64,000 nt of DNA, taken from assembly GCF_001281315.1 (NCBI RefSeq), contig NZ_CP012479.1, positions 2,852,001-2,916,000 on the forward strand. Direction: 5' to 3'. This DNA comes from Arthrobacter sp. ERGS1:01. Its GTDB lineage: Bacteria > Actinomycetota > Actinomycetes > Actinomycetales > Micrococcaceae. How positions within the stretch are numbered: position 1 is the first letter of the stretch; each line of letters starts with the position of its first letter. The position numbers and the translations under genes were made by a program. Below are positions 18,407-27,581 of this stretch, piece after piece. The notes under the pieces are model-generated. The model did no database searches. It was not told where the DNA came from and saw nothing but the letters and a program-made list of their open reading frames with translations.

Positions 18407-19975
18407 TCACGCCGCCGGCGGTGCGCCCGTGACGGCCGCGATTTGCCGCCGCGTTCCGGCCACGACGGCGGCCAGTCCGTTGCCCGAGAGCCAACCGCCC
18501 GTGAGCACCAGTCCTTCGCGGGCATCGGCCAGTTCCTGGATCTGTGCCACCTTGGCCAGATGTCCGACGGCGGCAAACGGCAGTGCGCCGCGCCAGCGGA
18601 CGACGTCGGCGCCCACCAAATCGGCGTCCGTGACGGACACCCCGAGCAGCGTGGTGGCATCGGCGAGCGCCGTGGCGATCAAGTCGGCGTCCGTGACGAC
18701 GCGGGCGGTCAGCCGCACTGCGTCCGCGGCGGCAATCCCGGCCTTCCCGTAGGAAAGCCGCAGCACATGAGTGCCGGGGCCGGTGGATTCCGCGAGCCAC
18801 TCCCACTTGGCCGTGGCGTGGGTGAGCGCCTTGGCGGTGATCCCCTCGCTTTGCGGGGCCACCAGGATCCCGGTGCCGCGGGGTTTGGAATCGAGTTCGG
18901 GGACGTCCACCACGAGGGTGACGAGGCGGATGTCCGGACCGGGCGCCGGGGCGTGGGGCAGCAGCCCGGGCAGTTCGGCGGCCAGGAGCTTCACGGCCGT
19001 CGGGCCGTCGGTGGCAACCACCAGCAGCTCCGCCGTCGTGGTGCCGGGGGTGTTGCCAGAATCGGTGCCGGCGCTCCAGTCGATGCTCCAGCGCCCGGCC
19101 GCACCGGAAACCTCGCCAGCCGCCTCGTTGGTTGCCTCGTTGGCGGCCTCGCCGCGGACGGCGGTCACGGTGTGGCCGGCGTGCAGTGCCACACCGGATT
19201 CCCGCAGTTGCGCCACGAGTGCCGTGACGAGGGTGTGCATGCCCCCGCGCAGGCCGCCCACGGCGGATCCGGGCTTACTGCCGCCGGCCCGCTGGGCTGC
19301 CACGGCGGCGGCGAGGGAACCGTGCTTGCGGATGCCGGCCCGCAGCCCTGGCGCCACCATGTCCACGTCCAGGACTTCGGGGTCCGCCGAATGGATGCCG
19401 CCCACCACGGGGGCCACAAGCCGTTCCAGGACGCGGCGGCCCATGCGGGCGCGCACCAGATCGGCCACGCTGGAGACCGCCTCGGTGGTGCCGACGGTTG
19501 CGGGCATCGTGGCGTCAAGGGCCGCCCGCAGGATCCCGGACGTCCCCAACGCCTCACGCACCTCGGGTGCGTGCAGGTCGGCGGGTATCCCCAGGACCCC
19601 CGTGCGCGGCAGCGGAACGGGGCCGCCGGGCAGCCACACCCAGGCGCCTGACGGGTCCGGGGTGGTGATGTTTTCCGCCAGGCCAAGTTCGGCGGCGAGG
19701 TCGGCCACGGCGGTGCTGCGGGTGGCGAACGATTCCGCCCCGCTGTCCAGCACCACCCCGGCCACCTCGTGAACCCCCACGCAGCCGCCCCAGCTGGCGG
19801 CGGCGTCGTACACGTCCACCCGGTAGCCGGCGGCCGCGAGGTCCTTCGCTGCCACCAGTCCGGACACGCCGCCGCCCACCACCACGGCGCGCCGGGGGGC
19901 GGCGCCGTCGTTAGCGGCAGCGGGCGTGCCGGCCGGTGCTGTGGCAGGTACGGCGGGGGGCTTGGCCTGGGGCAT
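18407..19975 (-). CDS. hemY: Coproporphyrinogen III oxidase, HemY/CgoX type
   Basis: A flavoprotein of 522 residues that oxidises coproporphyrinogen III to coproporphyrin III. The FAD dinucleotide motif VVVGGGVSGLVAAKDLAAAG follows an Ala/Pro-rich N-terminal tail of about 28 residues, and SGAESFATR, HGSLAAAVAAQRAGG and a C-terminal LVLTGGWLSGNGLAAVVAG segment fit the protoporphyrinogen oxidase family. A short Ala-Asn-Glu repeat (EAANEATNEAAGEVSGAAG) lies in the middle and looks like a flexible insertion. It begins 31 bases after hemE and is followed by the palindrome before hemQ. Confidence 0.92.
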   Translation of the reverse strand: MPQAKPPAVPATAPAGTPAAANDGAAPRRAVVVGGGVSGLVAAKDLAAAGYRVDVYDAAASWGGCVGVHEVAGVVLDSGAESFATRSTAVADLAAELGLAENITTPDPSGAWVWLPGGPVPLPRTGVLGIPADLHAPEVREALGTSGILRAALDATMPATVGTTEAVSSVADLVRARMGRRVLERLVAPVVGGIHSADPEVLDVDMVAPGLRAGIRKHGSLAAAVAAQRAGGSKPGSAVGGLRGGMHTLVTALVAQLRESGVALHAGHTVTAVRGEAANEATNEAAGEVSGAAGRWSIDWSAGTDSGNTPGTTTAELLVVATDGPTAVKLLAAELPGLLPHAPAPGPDIRLVTLVVDVPELDSKPRGTGILVAPQSEGITAKALTHATAKWEWLAESTGPGTHVLRLSYGKAGIAAADAVRLTARVVTDADLIATALADATTLLGVSVTDADLVGADVVRWRGALPFAAVGHLAKVAQIQELADAREGLVLTGGWLSGNGLAAVVAGTRRQIAAVTGAPPAA

Positions 19976-20006
19976 GGTTCTCCTACGCTGGCATTCGGTT
20001 CGGGGC

Positions 20007-21067
20007 TTAGGGTGCGATCGAGTGGATGAGCTCCACCAGGCGCGTCAGCACGGCCGGGTCGGTTTCCGGCGGGACTCCGTGGCCAAGGTTGAGAACGTGG
20101 CCGGGGGCTGCGGAGCCGGCGGCGATGACCTCACGGACGTGCGCCTCCAACACGGGCCACGGGGCGTTCAGCAGTGCGGGGTCGATGTTTCCCTGCAGCG
20201 GCACGCGCCCGCCCAGCCGGCGGTTGGCCTCATCCAGCGGCAGGCGGTAGTCAACGCCCATGACGTCCACGCCCACCTCGAGCATGGCGCCGAGCAGTTC
20301 CGAGGTACCGGTGCCGAAGTGGATCAGCGGCACGCCCAGGTCCCGCACGTGGTCAAGGGCCCGGGCCGACGCCGGCGCCACGTGGGCGGTGTAGTCGTCC
20401 AGGCCCAGCGATCCCGCCCAGGAGTCGAACAGTTGGGCTGCGCTGGCACCGGCCTCGATCTGGGCGCGCAGGAACTTCCCGGACGCGTCCGCGGCCCAGT
20501 CCATGAGGGCCTTCCAGACCTCGGGGTCGGCGTGCATCATGGTGCGCGGGCCCAGGTGGTCGCGGGAGGGGCGGCCCTCCACCATGTAGGCGGCCACCGT
20601 GAACGGGGCTCCGGCAAAGCCGATCAGGGGGTGCTGCCCAGCTCGGCCACGGTGAGCGCCACGGCTTCACGGATGGGCTCAAGGGCGGCGTCGGTGAGCT
20701 CGGGGAGGTTCGCCACGTCCTCGGCGGTGCGGATGGGCTTTTCCAGTACGGGGCCCACGCCCGGAACGATGTCGACGCCCACGCCGGCCAGCTTGAGCGG
20801 GATCACGATGTCGGAGAAGAAGATCGCGGCGTCCACGTCGTGGCGGCGCACCGGCTGCAGGGTGATTTCCGCGGCCATGGCGGGCTTGAGGCACGATTCG
20901 AGCATGGTGGTTCCCACCCGCAGCTCACGGTATTCCGGCAGGGAGCGGCCGGCCTGGCGCATGAACCAGACGGGGCGCCGGGCGGGTTTGCCGCCGCGGT
21001 AAGCGGTGATGAGCGGGGAATTGGCGGTGCGGCCATCCATCAGGGGGTGGTTTGGGCTCAGAGTCAT
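20007..21067 (-). pseudogene. hemE: Uroporphyrinogen decarboxylase split by an apparent -1 frameshift
   Basis: HemE decarboxylates uroporphyrinogen III to coproporphyrinogen III. The first frame (21067 to 20624) gives MTLSPNHPLMDGR, the active-site motif RPVWFMRQAGRSLPEYR and text up to VAELGSTP, then a TGA. The second frame (continuing to 20007) gives MVEGRPSRDHLGPRTMM and HFGTGTSELLGAM through to the normal C-terminus. Adding one base to the G-run at 20627-20631 restores GSTPLIGFAGAPFTVAAYM exactly as in the family. So one base is missing at that homopolymer, by mutation or by sequencing error. As written, the protein stops after 147 of about 353 residues and should be inactive. It is the first gene of the heme operon. 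Confidence 0.9.
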
Positions 21068-21231
21068 GGCACCACCCTACATTTGGAATCCTTGAGGATT
21101 TTGTGCACAAGCTGTCGCCAATACAGAGCCCGGACCGGCAGGCCAGGGTAGTGAGCATCACAAGTCTTTGGTGACAGATTAGGGCACCCTGTCCCTAAAC
21201 CCACATGTTTAAGGTCTACCATTATGAAATT
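21068..21231. promoter_or_regulatory. Divergent hemE/hemA control region with several palindromes
   Basis: This 164-base gap carries, in order, AATCCT-TG-AGGATT at 21088-21101, TTGTGCACAA at 21102-21111, GTGA-GCA-TCAC at 21151-21161 and TTAGGG-CACCCTGT-CCCTAA at 21179-21198. At least two promoters must lie here to serve hemE (minus) and hemA (plus). The density of symmetric sites suggests shared regulation of the first and third committed steps. GTGA-TCAC half-sites recall redox or Fnr/Rex-type operators, but spacing does not match a known consensus, so no regulator is named. Confidence 0.45.
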
Positions 21232-22575
21232 GTGGTTCTCTTTTCCTTAGTTGCCTCGCACTCAAACCTTGACCTCGAAACCGTTGCCCGCCTCAGCGCC
21301 GGAGCGTCCGAGGTCAGTGTCGACGTCATTTCCGGTGACAACGACGTGGTCGGACTGGTCACGCTGGCCACCTGCAACCGCTATGAGCTCTACGCCCAGG
21401 CCCGCAGCGCCGACGACGTCGAATCGGCCCGCAGCACCCTCATTGCCGCGGTCAGCGGACGCACGGGCCTGAGCGAGCAGCAGGTCTCCGCAGCACTTGC
21501 CACCCAACAAGGAATGGCAGTCCCCCGCCACCTTTTCGCCGTCAGCACGGGCCTGGAATCCGCCGTGGTGGGCGAACGTGAAATTGCCGGCCAGGTGCGC
21601 CGCGCCCTCAGCTCCGCCCAGGACGCCGGGGTCAGCACCCCCGCCCTGGTGCGCTTGTTCCAGGCGGCCTCCAAGACCGCAAAGGACGTCGGAGCACAAA
21701 CCGCCCTGGGCCGGCGCGGCATGTCGATCGTGTCCGTGGCCCTCGATCTGGCCACCGACCTCCAGGACGTCCCCTCCCTGGCCGGCACCACCGCCGTGCT
21801 CTTTGGCACGGGCGCCTACGCCGGTGCGGCCATGGCCCAGCTGACCCAGCGCGGCTGCACCGACATCCGGGTGTATTCATCCTCGGGCCGGGCCGAAACG
21901 TTTGTCGCCTCGCGCGGCGGGACGGCCCTGAGCGACGACACCCTGCCCGGCGCACTGGCCGAGGCAACCCTGCTCATGGGCTGCAGCGGTTCCGACCGGC
22001 AGGTCACGGCGAACGATTTGGCGCAGGTGCGCCACGGAATTTCCACGCAATTGACGGTGATCGACCTGGCCCTGACCCACGACTTCGCCCCGGAAATCGC
22101 CGAACTGCCCAACGTCGACCTGCTCACGCTGGAAACGGTGCGCCAGGCCGCACCCTCCGAACAGGAATCCACCCTGTCGGAGGCCGCCGCCTTGGTGGCC
22201 GACGCCGCGGAAAGCTTCGAAAAGGCCCAAAACGCACGCTCCCTCGACCATGCCATTGTGGCCCTGCGCCGGCACACCATGGGCGTGCTGGACGACGAGA
22301 TCGCGAAGATCCGCCAGCAGCACGGTTGCACGGCGGCCACGGCCGAGGTGGAGTTCGCCATGCGGCGCATGGTCAAGCAGCTCCTGCACGTCCCCACGGT
22401 ACGGGCCAAGGAACTGGCCGCCGCCGGCGACGCCGCCAGCTACATGGCCGCCCTTGACGCCCTGTACGGGATCAAGGTCGAGCCCGCCGTGGTGGGTGCC
22501 GCGGCTGCGGCAACGCTGCAGGAACCCGCCGGCGAACTCACTGGCGAGCTCGACGCCGAGCCAAGCACCGCCTGA
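21232..22575 (+). CDS. hemA: Glutamyl-tRNA reductase
   Basis: A protein of 447 residues that reduces glutamyl-tRNA to glutamate-1-semialdehyde, the entry step of C5 heme synthesis. The catalytic cysteine is C48 in [24 protein letters not shown], the GTGAYAGA nucleotide motif and [12 protein letters not shown] are also characteristic. The GTG at 21232 is chosen because homologues begin VLFSLVASH; an ATG at 21205 would add nine residues without similarity. It is divergent from the hemE-to-hemL operon, so all C5 pathway genes are in one locus. The last 25 residues are an Ala/Glu-rich tail. Confidence 0.94.
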   Translation: MVLFSLVASHSNLDLETVARLSAGASEVSVDVISGDNDVVGLVTLATCNRYELYAQARSADDVESARSTLIAAVSGRTGLSEQQVSAALATQQGMAVPRHLFAVSTGLESAVVGEREIAGQVRRALSSAQDAGVSTPALVRLFQAASKTAKDVGAQTALGRRGMSIVSVALDLATDLQDVPSLAGTTAVLFGTGAYAGAAMAQLTQRGCTDIRVYSSSGRAETFVASRGGTALSDDTLPGALAEATLLMGCSGSDRQVTANDLAQVRHGISTQLTVIDLALTHDFAPEIAELPNVDLLTLETVRQAAPSEQESTLSEAAALVADAAESFEKAQNARSLDHAIVALRRHTMGVLDDEIAKIRQQHGCTAATAEVEFAMRRMVKQLLHVPTVRAKELAAAGDAASYMAALDALYGIKVEPAVVGAAAAATLQEPAGELTGELDAEPSTA

Positions 22576-22620
22576 TCGGGCCGTCCGCTTGCTTCGATGT
22601 CCGGCTGGTACCAATCCCCG

Positions 22621-23817
22621 CTAGTACCCCGGCGCGGCGGGCATCCCGAAGTATTGCTCCAGGGTGTGGAACCCCCTGTTGTGCATGTCGGCCGCGATCG
22701 TCAACCCCACGTAGCGCAGGTGCCACGGTTCGTAGCTGTACCCCGTGATGGCGGTATAGCCGTTGGTGTACCTGACGATGAAGCCGTACCGCCAGGCGTT
22801 GGCGGCCGCGTAGGCTCCGGCGGAGGTGTTCGCGAAGCAGGTCTGCAGGCCGCAGGCGCCGCTGGGGTTGCCAATGTCCATGGCCAGGCCTGTTTGGTGT
22901 TCGCTGAAGCCCGGCCGGGCCGAGATGGTGTCCGCGTAGGCCTGCCCGTAGGACGCCACATAGGAGTAGTACAGGTTGTACTGGGTCGAGTACGACCTGT
23001 ACCCGCTCACCGTGGTGATGGGCACGCCGGCTGCGGCGCCGGCATTGATGAAGCGCGACATTGCCGCGGCCGCCTCACGCCGCATGAGCTGGCTGCCAAC
23101 CCCCACCAGGTCCGGCGGGACCTGGTCGATCGGGACATTGGGCCGGCGTTTGTTGACGACGGCGGCGATGGTTCCGGCGTAGGGTGCCACGCTGGTTCCC
23201 TGGTACGTGTTCCAGCGGATGGTGCCGCCCAGGAACCTTTGCGTGCAGGTGATGTTGCCGGTTCCGGTGCAGGATTCGCCGCTTGCCGGGTATGACAACG
23301 GGCTCCGCTCATAGCCCATCTGCCCCCATTTGCCGCCAATGGCCCCTTTCACGACCTGGGACCCGGTTGCGGGCAGGTAGTAGATCTTCCCGCCCTGGAA
23401 GTTTTGGTAGCAGCCGCCGGACACCAGCCCGCACTGCGCGTCATTGGTGGGGTAACCCAGCAGGCCGGCCTCCCATTTGAGCGTGCCCCACCTGTCCCTG
23501 ATGCCGCCGGTCACCGTATGCGCCCCGGTCGCCGGCGACCAGTAGATGGAGCCGTTCTTGAAGGACTGCAGGCAGCCGCCCCGGACCAGCCCGCACCGCA
23601 TGGCTGCGATGGCAACGCCCAGATAGCTTCCGGCCCCGCCCAGCGACGCATACTTGGCGCCGACGGCACCGCTGGTGCCGGGAACGCCCGCGGCCACAAC
23701 AGCGGGGGCGATTCCGGCCGGCGGCATGGACGCACCGGCTGGGAGGGCTGCACCCAACGGTGCCAGGGCAAGGGCTACAACGACAAACAACGATTTAGTC
23801 CACGATGAAAGTCTCAT
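22621..23817 (-). CDS. Secreted D,D-carboxypeptidase (VanY/M15B) with LGFP repeats
   Basis: A protein of 398 residues. A signal peptide (MRLSSWTKSLFVVVALALAP, cleavage near ALPAGA) precedes about three LGFP-type repeats (LGYPTNDAQCGL and similar), which bind the actinobacterial cell wall. The C-terminal half is an M15B peptidase: SGYRSYSTQ, zinc ligands in SEHQTGLAMDIG, and EPWHLRYVG. It should trim D-Ala from peptidoglycan stem peptides outside the cell. Cysteines in the repeats (CGLVSGGC and similar) may form disulfides. It is convergent with hemA, with 45 bases between the stops. Confidence 0.9.
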   Translation of the reverse strand: MRLSSWTKSLFVVVALALAPLGAALPAGASMPPAGIAPAVVAAGVPGTSGAVGAKYASLGGAGSYLGVAIAAMRCGLVRGGCLQSFKNGSIYWSPATGAHTVTGGIRDRWGTLKWEAGLLGYPTNDAQCGLVSGGCYQNFQGGKIYYLPATGSQVVKGAIGGKWGQMGYERSPLSYPASGESCTGTGNITCTQRFLGGTIRWNTYQGTSVAPYAGTIAAVVNKRRPNVPIDQVPPDLVGVGSQLMRREAAAAMSRFINAGAAAGVPITTVSGYRSYSTQYNLYYSYVASYGQAYADTISARPGFSEHQTGLAMDIGNPSGACGLQTCFANTSAGAYAAANAWRYGFIVRYTNGYTAITGYSYEPWHLRYVGLTIAADMHNRGFHTLEQYFGMPAAPGY

Positions 23818-23924
23818 GAGGGTTCCTCACTGGTGTGTCCGCACGTTGCGGGCCACTAGTGATTTTAAGCCCGGCCCTCACCAGATTCAATGGAAAACAC
23901 CAGCTTGGGGGCGCAGGGGCAGCG

Positions 23925-24911
23925 TCAGCCCAGTGCGTTCACGCCCGTCAGCTTGCCGGAGAGTTCCCACAGCCGGGCGGCGCTGTCGGGGTCGATCGCA
24001 TGGGCGTCCACCCCGGCGAAGCGGGCCAGGGGCGACTCCGGATCCGTGGGCTGCGCAATGTCGCAGTCCTCGCAGTACACCCCGCCCATCCCGTCCAGCT
24101 CCGAGGACGTGGCGGCCCACACCGACGTCGCCGCGCCCTGCTCCGGGGTCTTGAAGCCCTCCCGGACCTTGCCGGATTCATCCATCCAGCCGGCTGCCAC
24201 CATTTCCTCCCGCGGCAGGTGGCGCTGGAGTTCGGTCATGATCCCGCCCGGGTGGACGGCGAAGGCGCGCACCCCGTGGTCGCGGCCGCGGTTGTCCAGC
24301 TCCACCGCAAACAGGCTGTTGGCGGTTTTCGCCTGCCCGTAGGCCTGCCATTTGTCGTAGCCCTTGGTGAACTGGGGATCGTCGAAGTGGATGCCGGAGA
24401 GCTTGTGCCCCGTGGATGAAAGCGCCACCACCCGGGCGCCGCCGTCGGCCAGGGCCGGCCACAGCTGGTTGGCCAGGGTGAAGTGGCCCAGATGGTTGGT
24501 GGCGAACTGCGCCTCCCAACCGGGCCCCACCCGCGTTTCCGGGCAGGCCATGATGGCCGCGTTGTTGATCAGGATGTCCAGCCCGCGGCCGGCGTCCAGG
24601 TAGCCCTTCGCGAACGCCTTCACGCTTGCCTGGTCGCCCAGGTCCATGGCGCGCACATCCACCGACGCCAGGCCGGCGGCGGCGAGCACCTCACGGGCAT
24701 GGCTTGGCCGGCGGGCAGGGACCGTCACGGCCACGCCGGCGTCGCTCAACGCCTTGACGGTTTCCAGGCCCAGGCCGGAGTAGCCGCCGGTCACGATGGC
24801 CGCGCAGCCGGCCAGGTCAACGCCGTCGAGGATCTGGGCGGCCGTGGTGTCGTGCCCAAAGCCCGAGTCAAGGGGTTGCTGGGGGGTGTGTTCTCGTGCC
24901 GTGTGCATCAT
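23925..24911 (-). CDS. Short-chain dehydrogenase/reductase
   Basis: A protein of 328 residues. The NAD(P) motif is VTGGYSGLGLET, the NNAAIMACPE segment is the usual NNAG region, and the catalytic pair Tyr-x3-Lys is in YGQAKTANS. It resembles the retinol dehydrogenase/WW-domain oxidoreductase-like SDRs common in actinobacteria; the substrate is unknown. The start at 24911 is chosen because GAGG lies eight bases upstream, and an earlier start would overlap the neighbouring gene. It begins 43 bases past the stop of the sulfur-activation gene and could be co-transcribed with it. Confidence 0.88.
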   Translation of the reverse strand: MMHTAREHTPQQPLDSGFGHDTTAAQILDGVDLAGCAAIVTGGYSGLGLETVKALSDAGVAVTVPARRPSHAREVLAAAGLASVDVRAMDLGDQASVKAFAKGYLDAGRGLDILINNAAIMACPETRVGPGWEAQFATNHLGHFTLANQLWPALADGGARVVALSSTGHKLSGIHFDDPQFTKGYDKWQAYGQAKTANSLFAVELDNRGRDHGVRAFAVHPGGIMTELQRHLPREEMVAAGWMDESGKVREGFKTPEQGAATSVWAATSSELDGMGGVYCEDCDIAQPTDPESPLARFAGVDAHAIDPDSAARLWELSGKLTGVNALG

Positions 24912-24954
24912 GGTGGGAGCCTCTTCGTCGAGTGCGTAGTTCTTGGAGCGAAAT

Positions 24955-26151
24955 TTACACCTGTCGGGAAGGAATGTCCCGAGCCGTCCACGCGTCGATG
25001 CCGCCGTCAAGATGGACGACGCCGGTGAAGCCTGCCGCCGTGAGGCTTGCCAGGGCCTGGGCCGAGCGGGCGCCGGACTTGCAGTGCAGCACCAGCGGCA
25101 CGTCGCGCGGGATCGCCGCCAGGGCGGAGCCGTCCTTGATGCCGCCCACGGGAATCAGGATGGAGCCGGGGATCCTGGAAATTTCGTGTTCCAGCGGTTC
25201 GCGGACGTCGATCAGCACAAAGTTCTCCTCGCCGCGGTCCCGCCGGGCCAGGCGCTCGGCGAGCCGGTCCGCGGTGATGAGAGCGCCGTCGTTCTCGGGC
25301 GGCACGATCCCGCAGAAGAAGTCGTAGTCGATGAGTTCGGTGACGGGCACGGCCGCTGGGTCCTTGGCGATCCGGATTTCGCGCCAGCGTGAGGTGAGTG
25401 CGTCAAAGATCAGCAGCCGGCCCAGGAGCGTTTGGCCCGTGCCCGTGATCAGTTTGACGGCCTCGGTGACCATCATGGCGCCGATCGAGGCGCACAGCAT
25501 GCCGAATACGCCGCCCTCGGCGCAGGACGGGACGGTGCCCGGCGCCGGCGGTTCGGGGTACAGATCGCGGTAGCTGGGGCCGTATTTGTCCCAAAAGACA
25601 CTGACCTGGCCGTCAAAGCGCAGGATCGATCCCCACACATAGGGCTTGCCCAGCAGCGTGGCGGCGTCGTTGACCAGGTAACGGGTGGAGAAGTTGTCGG
25701 CACCGTCGAGGATCACGTCATAATCGGCGAAAAGTTCCAGGGCGTTGGACGCCTCCAGCCGCACCGGGTGCAGCACCACCGTGACGCCGGGGTTGATGGC
25801 GGCAATCGAGTCGCGGGCCGATTCGATCTTGCTCCGGCCAATATCCGCCACACCGTGGATCACCTGGCGTTGGAGGTTGCTCAGCTCCACGGTGTCGTCG
25901 TCGACGATGCCCAGCGTGCCGACGCCAGCGGCGGCCAGGTACAGCAGTGCAGGCGAGCCCAGGCCACCCGCACCGATCACCAGGACCTTGGCGTTGCGCA
26001 GCCTGCGCTGGCCCTCGATTCCGATCTCGGGAATGAGTGCGTGGCGCGAATACCGTTGAAGTTCCTCGGCGTCCAGGGGCGGGCCCGGCTCCACCAACGG
26101 GGGCAGACGGAGGGCGGGACTCTTGATGGAGGGCTGGATCAGGGAAACCAT
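24955..26151 (-). CDS. MoeB/ThiF-type adenylyltransferase with rhodanese domain (MoeZ-like)
   Basis: A protein of 398 residues in two parts. The E1-like domain has VIGAGGLGSPALLYLAAAG for ATP, DADNF-type loop ILDGADNFSTRYLVND and the conserved Cys in VPSCAEGGVFG. The C-terminal rhodanese domain (about 300-398) carries the active cysteine in LHCKSGARSAQAL. Family members adenylate and then sulfurate the C-terminal Gly-Gly of small sulfur carriers such as MoaD, CysO or ThiS. A ThiS is encoded in this window at 30078-30317, so it is a possible partner, but this is inference. ATG 26151 is preferred to 26160. Confidence 0.9.
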   Translation of the reverse strand: MVSLIQPSIKSPALRLPPLVEPGPPLDAEELQRYSRHALIPEIGIEGQRRLRNAKVLVIGAGGLGSPALLYLAAAGVGTLGIVDDDTVELSNLQRQVIHGVADIGRSKIESARDSIAAINPGVTVVLHPVRLEASNALELFADYDVILDGADNFSTRYLVNDAATLLGKPYVWGSILRFDGQVSVFWDKYGPSYRDLYPEPPAPGTVPSCAEGGVFGMLCASIGAMMVTEAVKLITGTGQTLLGRLLIFDALTSRWREIRIAKDPAAVPVTELIDYDFFCGIVPPENDGALITADRLAERLARRDRGEENFVLIDVREPLEHEISRIPGSILIPVGGIKDGSALAAIPRDVPLVLHCKSGARSAQALASLTAAGFTGVVHLDGGIDAWTARDIPSRQV

Positions 26152-26261
26152 GTTTAACAATCTAGTCCCGCCTGACGGGCTTGGGTTATTACGCGACGCT
26201 AGAATGACAGGGAACCGGCCATGGGGTGATGATGGCCGGAGCTAAGAGAGAGGCACGCACC

Positions 26262-26900
26262 ATGACGTTGGAAGCTCGCACCGGGGATCAACCCACACGC
26301 CGTGCCCCTCTAGCCCGATTGCCGAGGGACGAACGCCGGGCGCAATTGCTGGCGTCGGCCCTGGAAGTTTTTGTGACGAACGGCTACCACGGTGCCGCCA
26401 TGGATGAGATTGCCGAGGCCGCCCGGGTCAGCAAGCCCGTGCTGTACCAGCACTTCCCCAGCAAGCGGGAACTGTACCTGGCCCTGCTGGACAGCCATCT
26501 GGCCAAGTTGACGGAGATGCTGCTGGCCGCACTGGGCTCGACGACGGACAACAAGTTGCGCGTCCAGGCCACCATGAAGGCCTATTTCCAGTTTGTGGCC
26601 AACGACGACCAGGCCCACCGGCTCGTGTTTGAATCCGATCTTGTCAACGATCCGGACGTGGCCGCCCGGTTGGAAAAGTTCAACTCCGAATACGCCAACG
26701 CCATTGCCGAGGTCATCGCAGAGGACACGAAACTGGCACCGTTGGAGGCCACCTTGCTGGGCCGCGCCCTGGCCGGCATGGCCCAGGTCAGTGCCCGTTA
26801 TTGGCTTGAGGCCAACGGCGACCTGGACATCGAGGTGGCCAGCGAACTTGTCTACCGTTTAGCTTGGCGCGGAATTAGCCGGTTCCCCAAGGAATCCTGA
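26262..26900 (+). CDS. TetR-family transcriptional regulator
   Basis: A protein of 212 residues. The N-terminal helix-turn-helix reads RRAQLLASALEVFVTNGYHGAAMDEIAEAARVSKPVLYQHFPSKRE (positions about 28-73), followed by an all-helical ligand-binding part. The start at 26262 is chosen because GAGAGG precedes it; an in-frame ATG at 26226 would add a basic tail. It is divergent from the MoeZ-like gene by 110 bases, and a DUF3107 gene follows on the same strand. Its target is unknown. Confidence 0.87.
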   Translation: MTLEARTGDQPTRRAPLARLPRDERRAQLLASALEVFVTNGYHGAAMDEIAEAARVSKPVLYQHFPSKRELYLALLDSHLAKLTEMLLAALGSTTDNKLRVQATMKAYFQFVANDDQAHRLVFESDLVNDPDVAARLEKFNSEYANAIAEVIAEDTKLAPLEATLLGRALAGMAQVSARYWLEANGDLDIEVASELVYRLAWRGISRFPKES

Positions 26901-26965
26901 GCGCCCTGCCCCTAGAGTGGGTGGACTGTACTTTCATTTTGCACGTTTGCACCGAGGAGACACCT

Positions 26966-27190
26966 GTGGAAATCAAGATCGGCATCCAGAACATCGGCCG
27001 TGAAATTGTCCTTGAATCCGAGCAAGGAGTGGACGAAATCGCGGCACAGGTTTCCGAGGCCCTGGCCAAGGGCACCGAGCTTCGTCTTAAAGATGAGAAG
27101 GGCCGCGTCATTATTGTTCCCGGCAGTGCCCTCGGGTACGTTGAACTGGGCGGCGAGAAGGCTCGCAGCGTGGGGTTTGCCGCACTCTAG
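26966..27190 (+). CDS. DUF3107 family protein
   Basis: A small soluble protein of 74 residues, VEIKIGIQNIGREIVLES at the start and GSALGYVELGGEKARSVGF near the end, which matches the actinobacterial DUF3107 family. The function of the family is unknown. The GTG at 26966 follows a strong GAGGAGA site, and homologues begin EVKIGVQ, so the longer upstream reading is not used. It lies 65 bases after the TetR gene and 51 before a small membrane protein gene. Confidence 0.87.
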   Translation: MEIKIGIQNIGREIVLESEQGVDEIAAQVSEALAKGTELRLKDEKGRVIIVPGSALGYVELGGEKARSVGFAAL

Positions 27191-27241
27191 GCGGCCCCGC
27201 CCCTAAGTTGTTTTTGAGTTCGTTGTAGAAGAGGGAAATTC

Positions 27242-27547
27242 ATGGTCGCTGTGGTCATCGTTGCGTTGATAGCGGGAGCCCTGGGCGCAATTGCCTGGGC
27301 CGTTGACAAGTACCGCACCACCTTTGGCGCCCTGCTTCCCGCCGGCGCGGCCGTCACCGCGTCGCTCATCGTCTGGATGATCACCATGGCAGCCGGCCTC
27401 GGCTCCGCCTCCGCGACGGCGTGGATCCCCTGGATCCTCTCCATTGCGGTGGGCGGCGCCGTCGCCTGGGCCACGGCAGGTTTCATCGGCCGGGCCCGCC
27501 ACGCGCACCAGCTGGAAAAGATCAACGCAATCCTGCACATGCACTAA
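27242..27547 (+). CDS. Small membrane protein, function unknown
   Basis: A protein of 101 residues with about three hydrophobic segments (roughly 2-18, 30-52 and 62-84) and a basic His-rich end (RARHAHQLEKINAILHMH). It is not recognised. It sits between the DUF3107 gene and a LysM lipoprotein gene on the same strand, with 34 bases to the next start, so the three may be co-transcribed. Confidence 0.7.
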   Translation: MVAVVIVALIAGALGAIAWAVDKYRTTFGALLPAGAAVTASLIVWMITMAAGLGSASATAWIPWILSIAVGGAVAWATAGFIGRARHAHQLEKINAILHMH

Positions 27548-27581
27548 CTTTTGTGACGGCACGACAAATCTGGGGGCTGCC

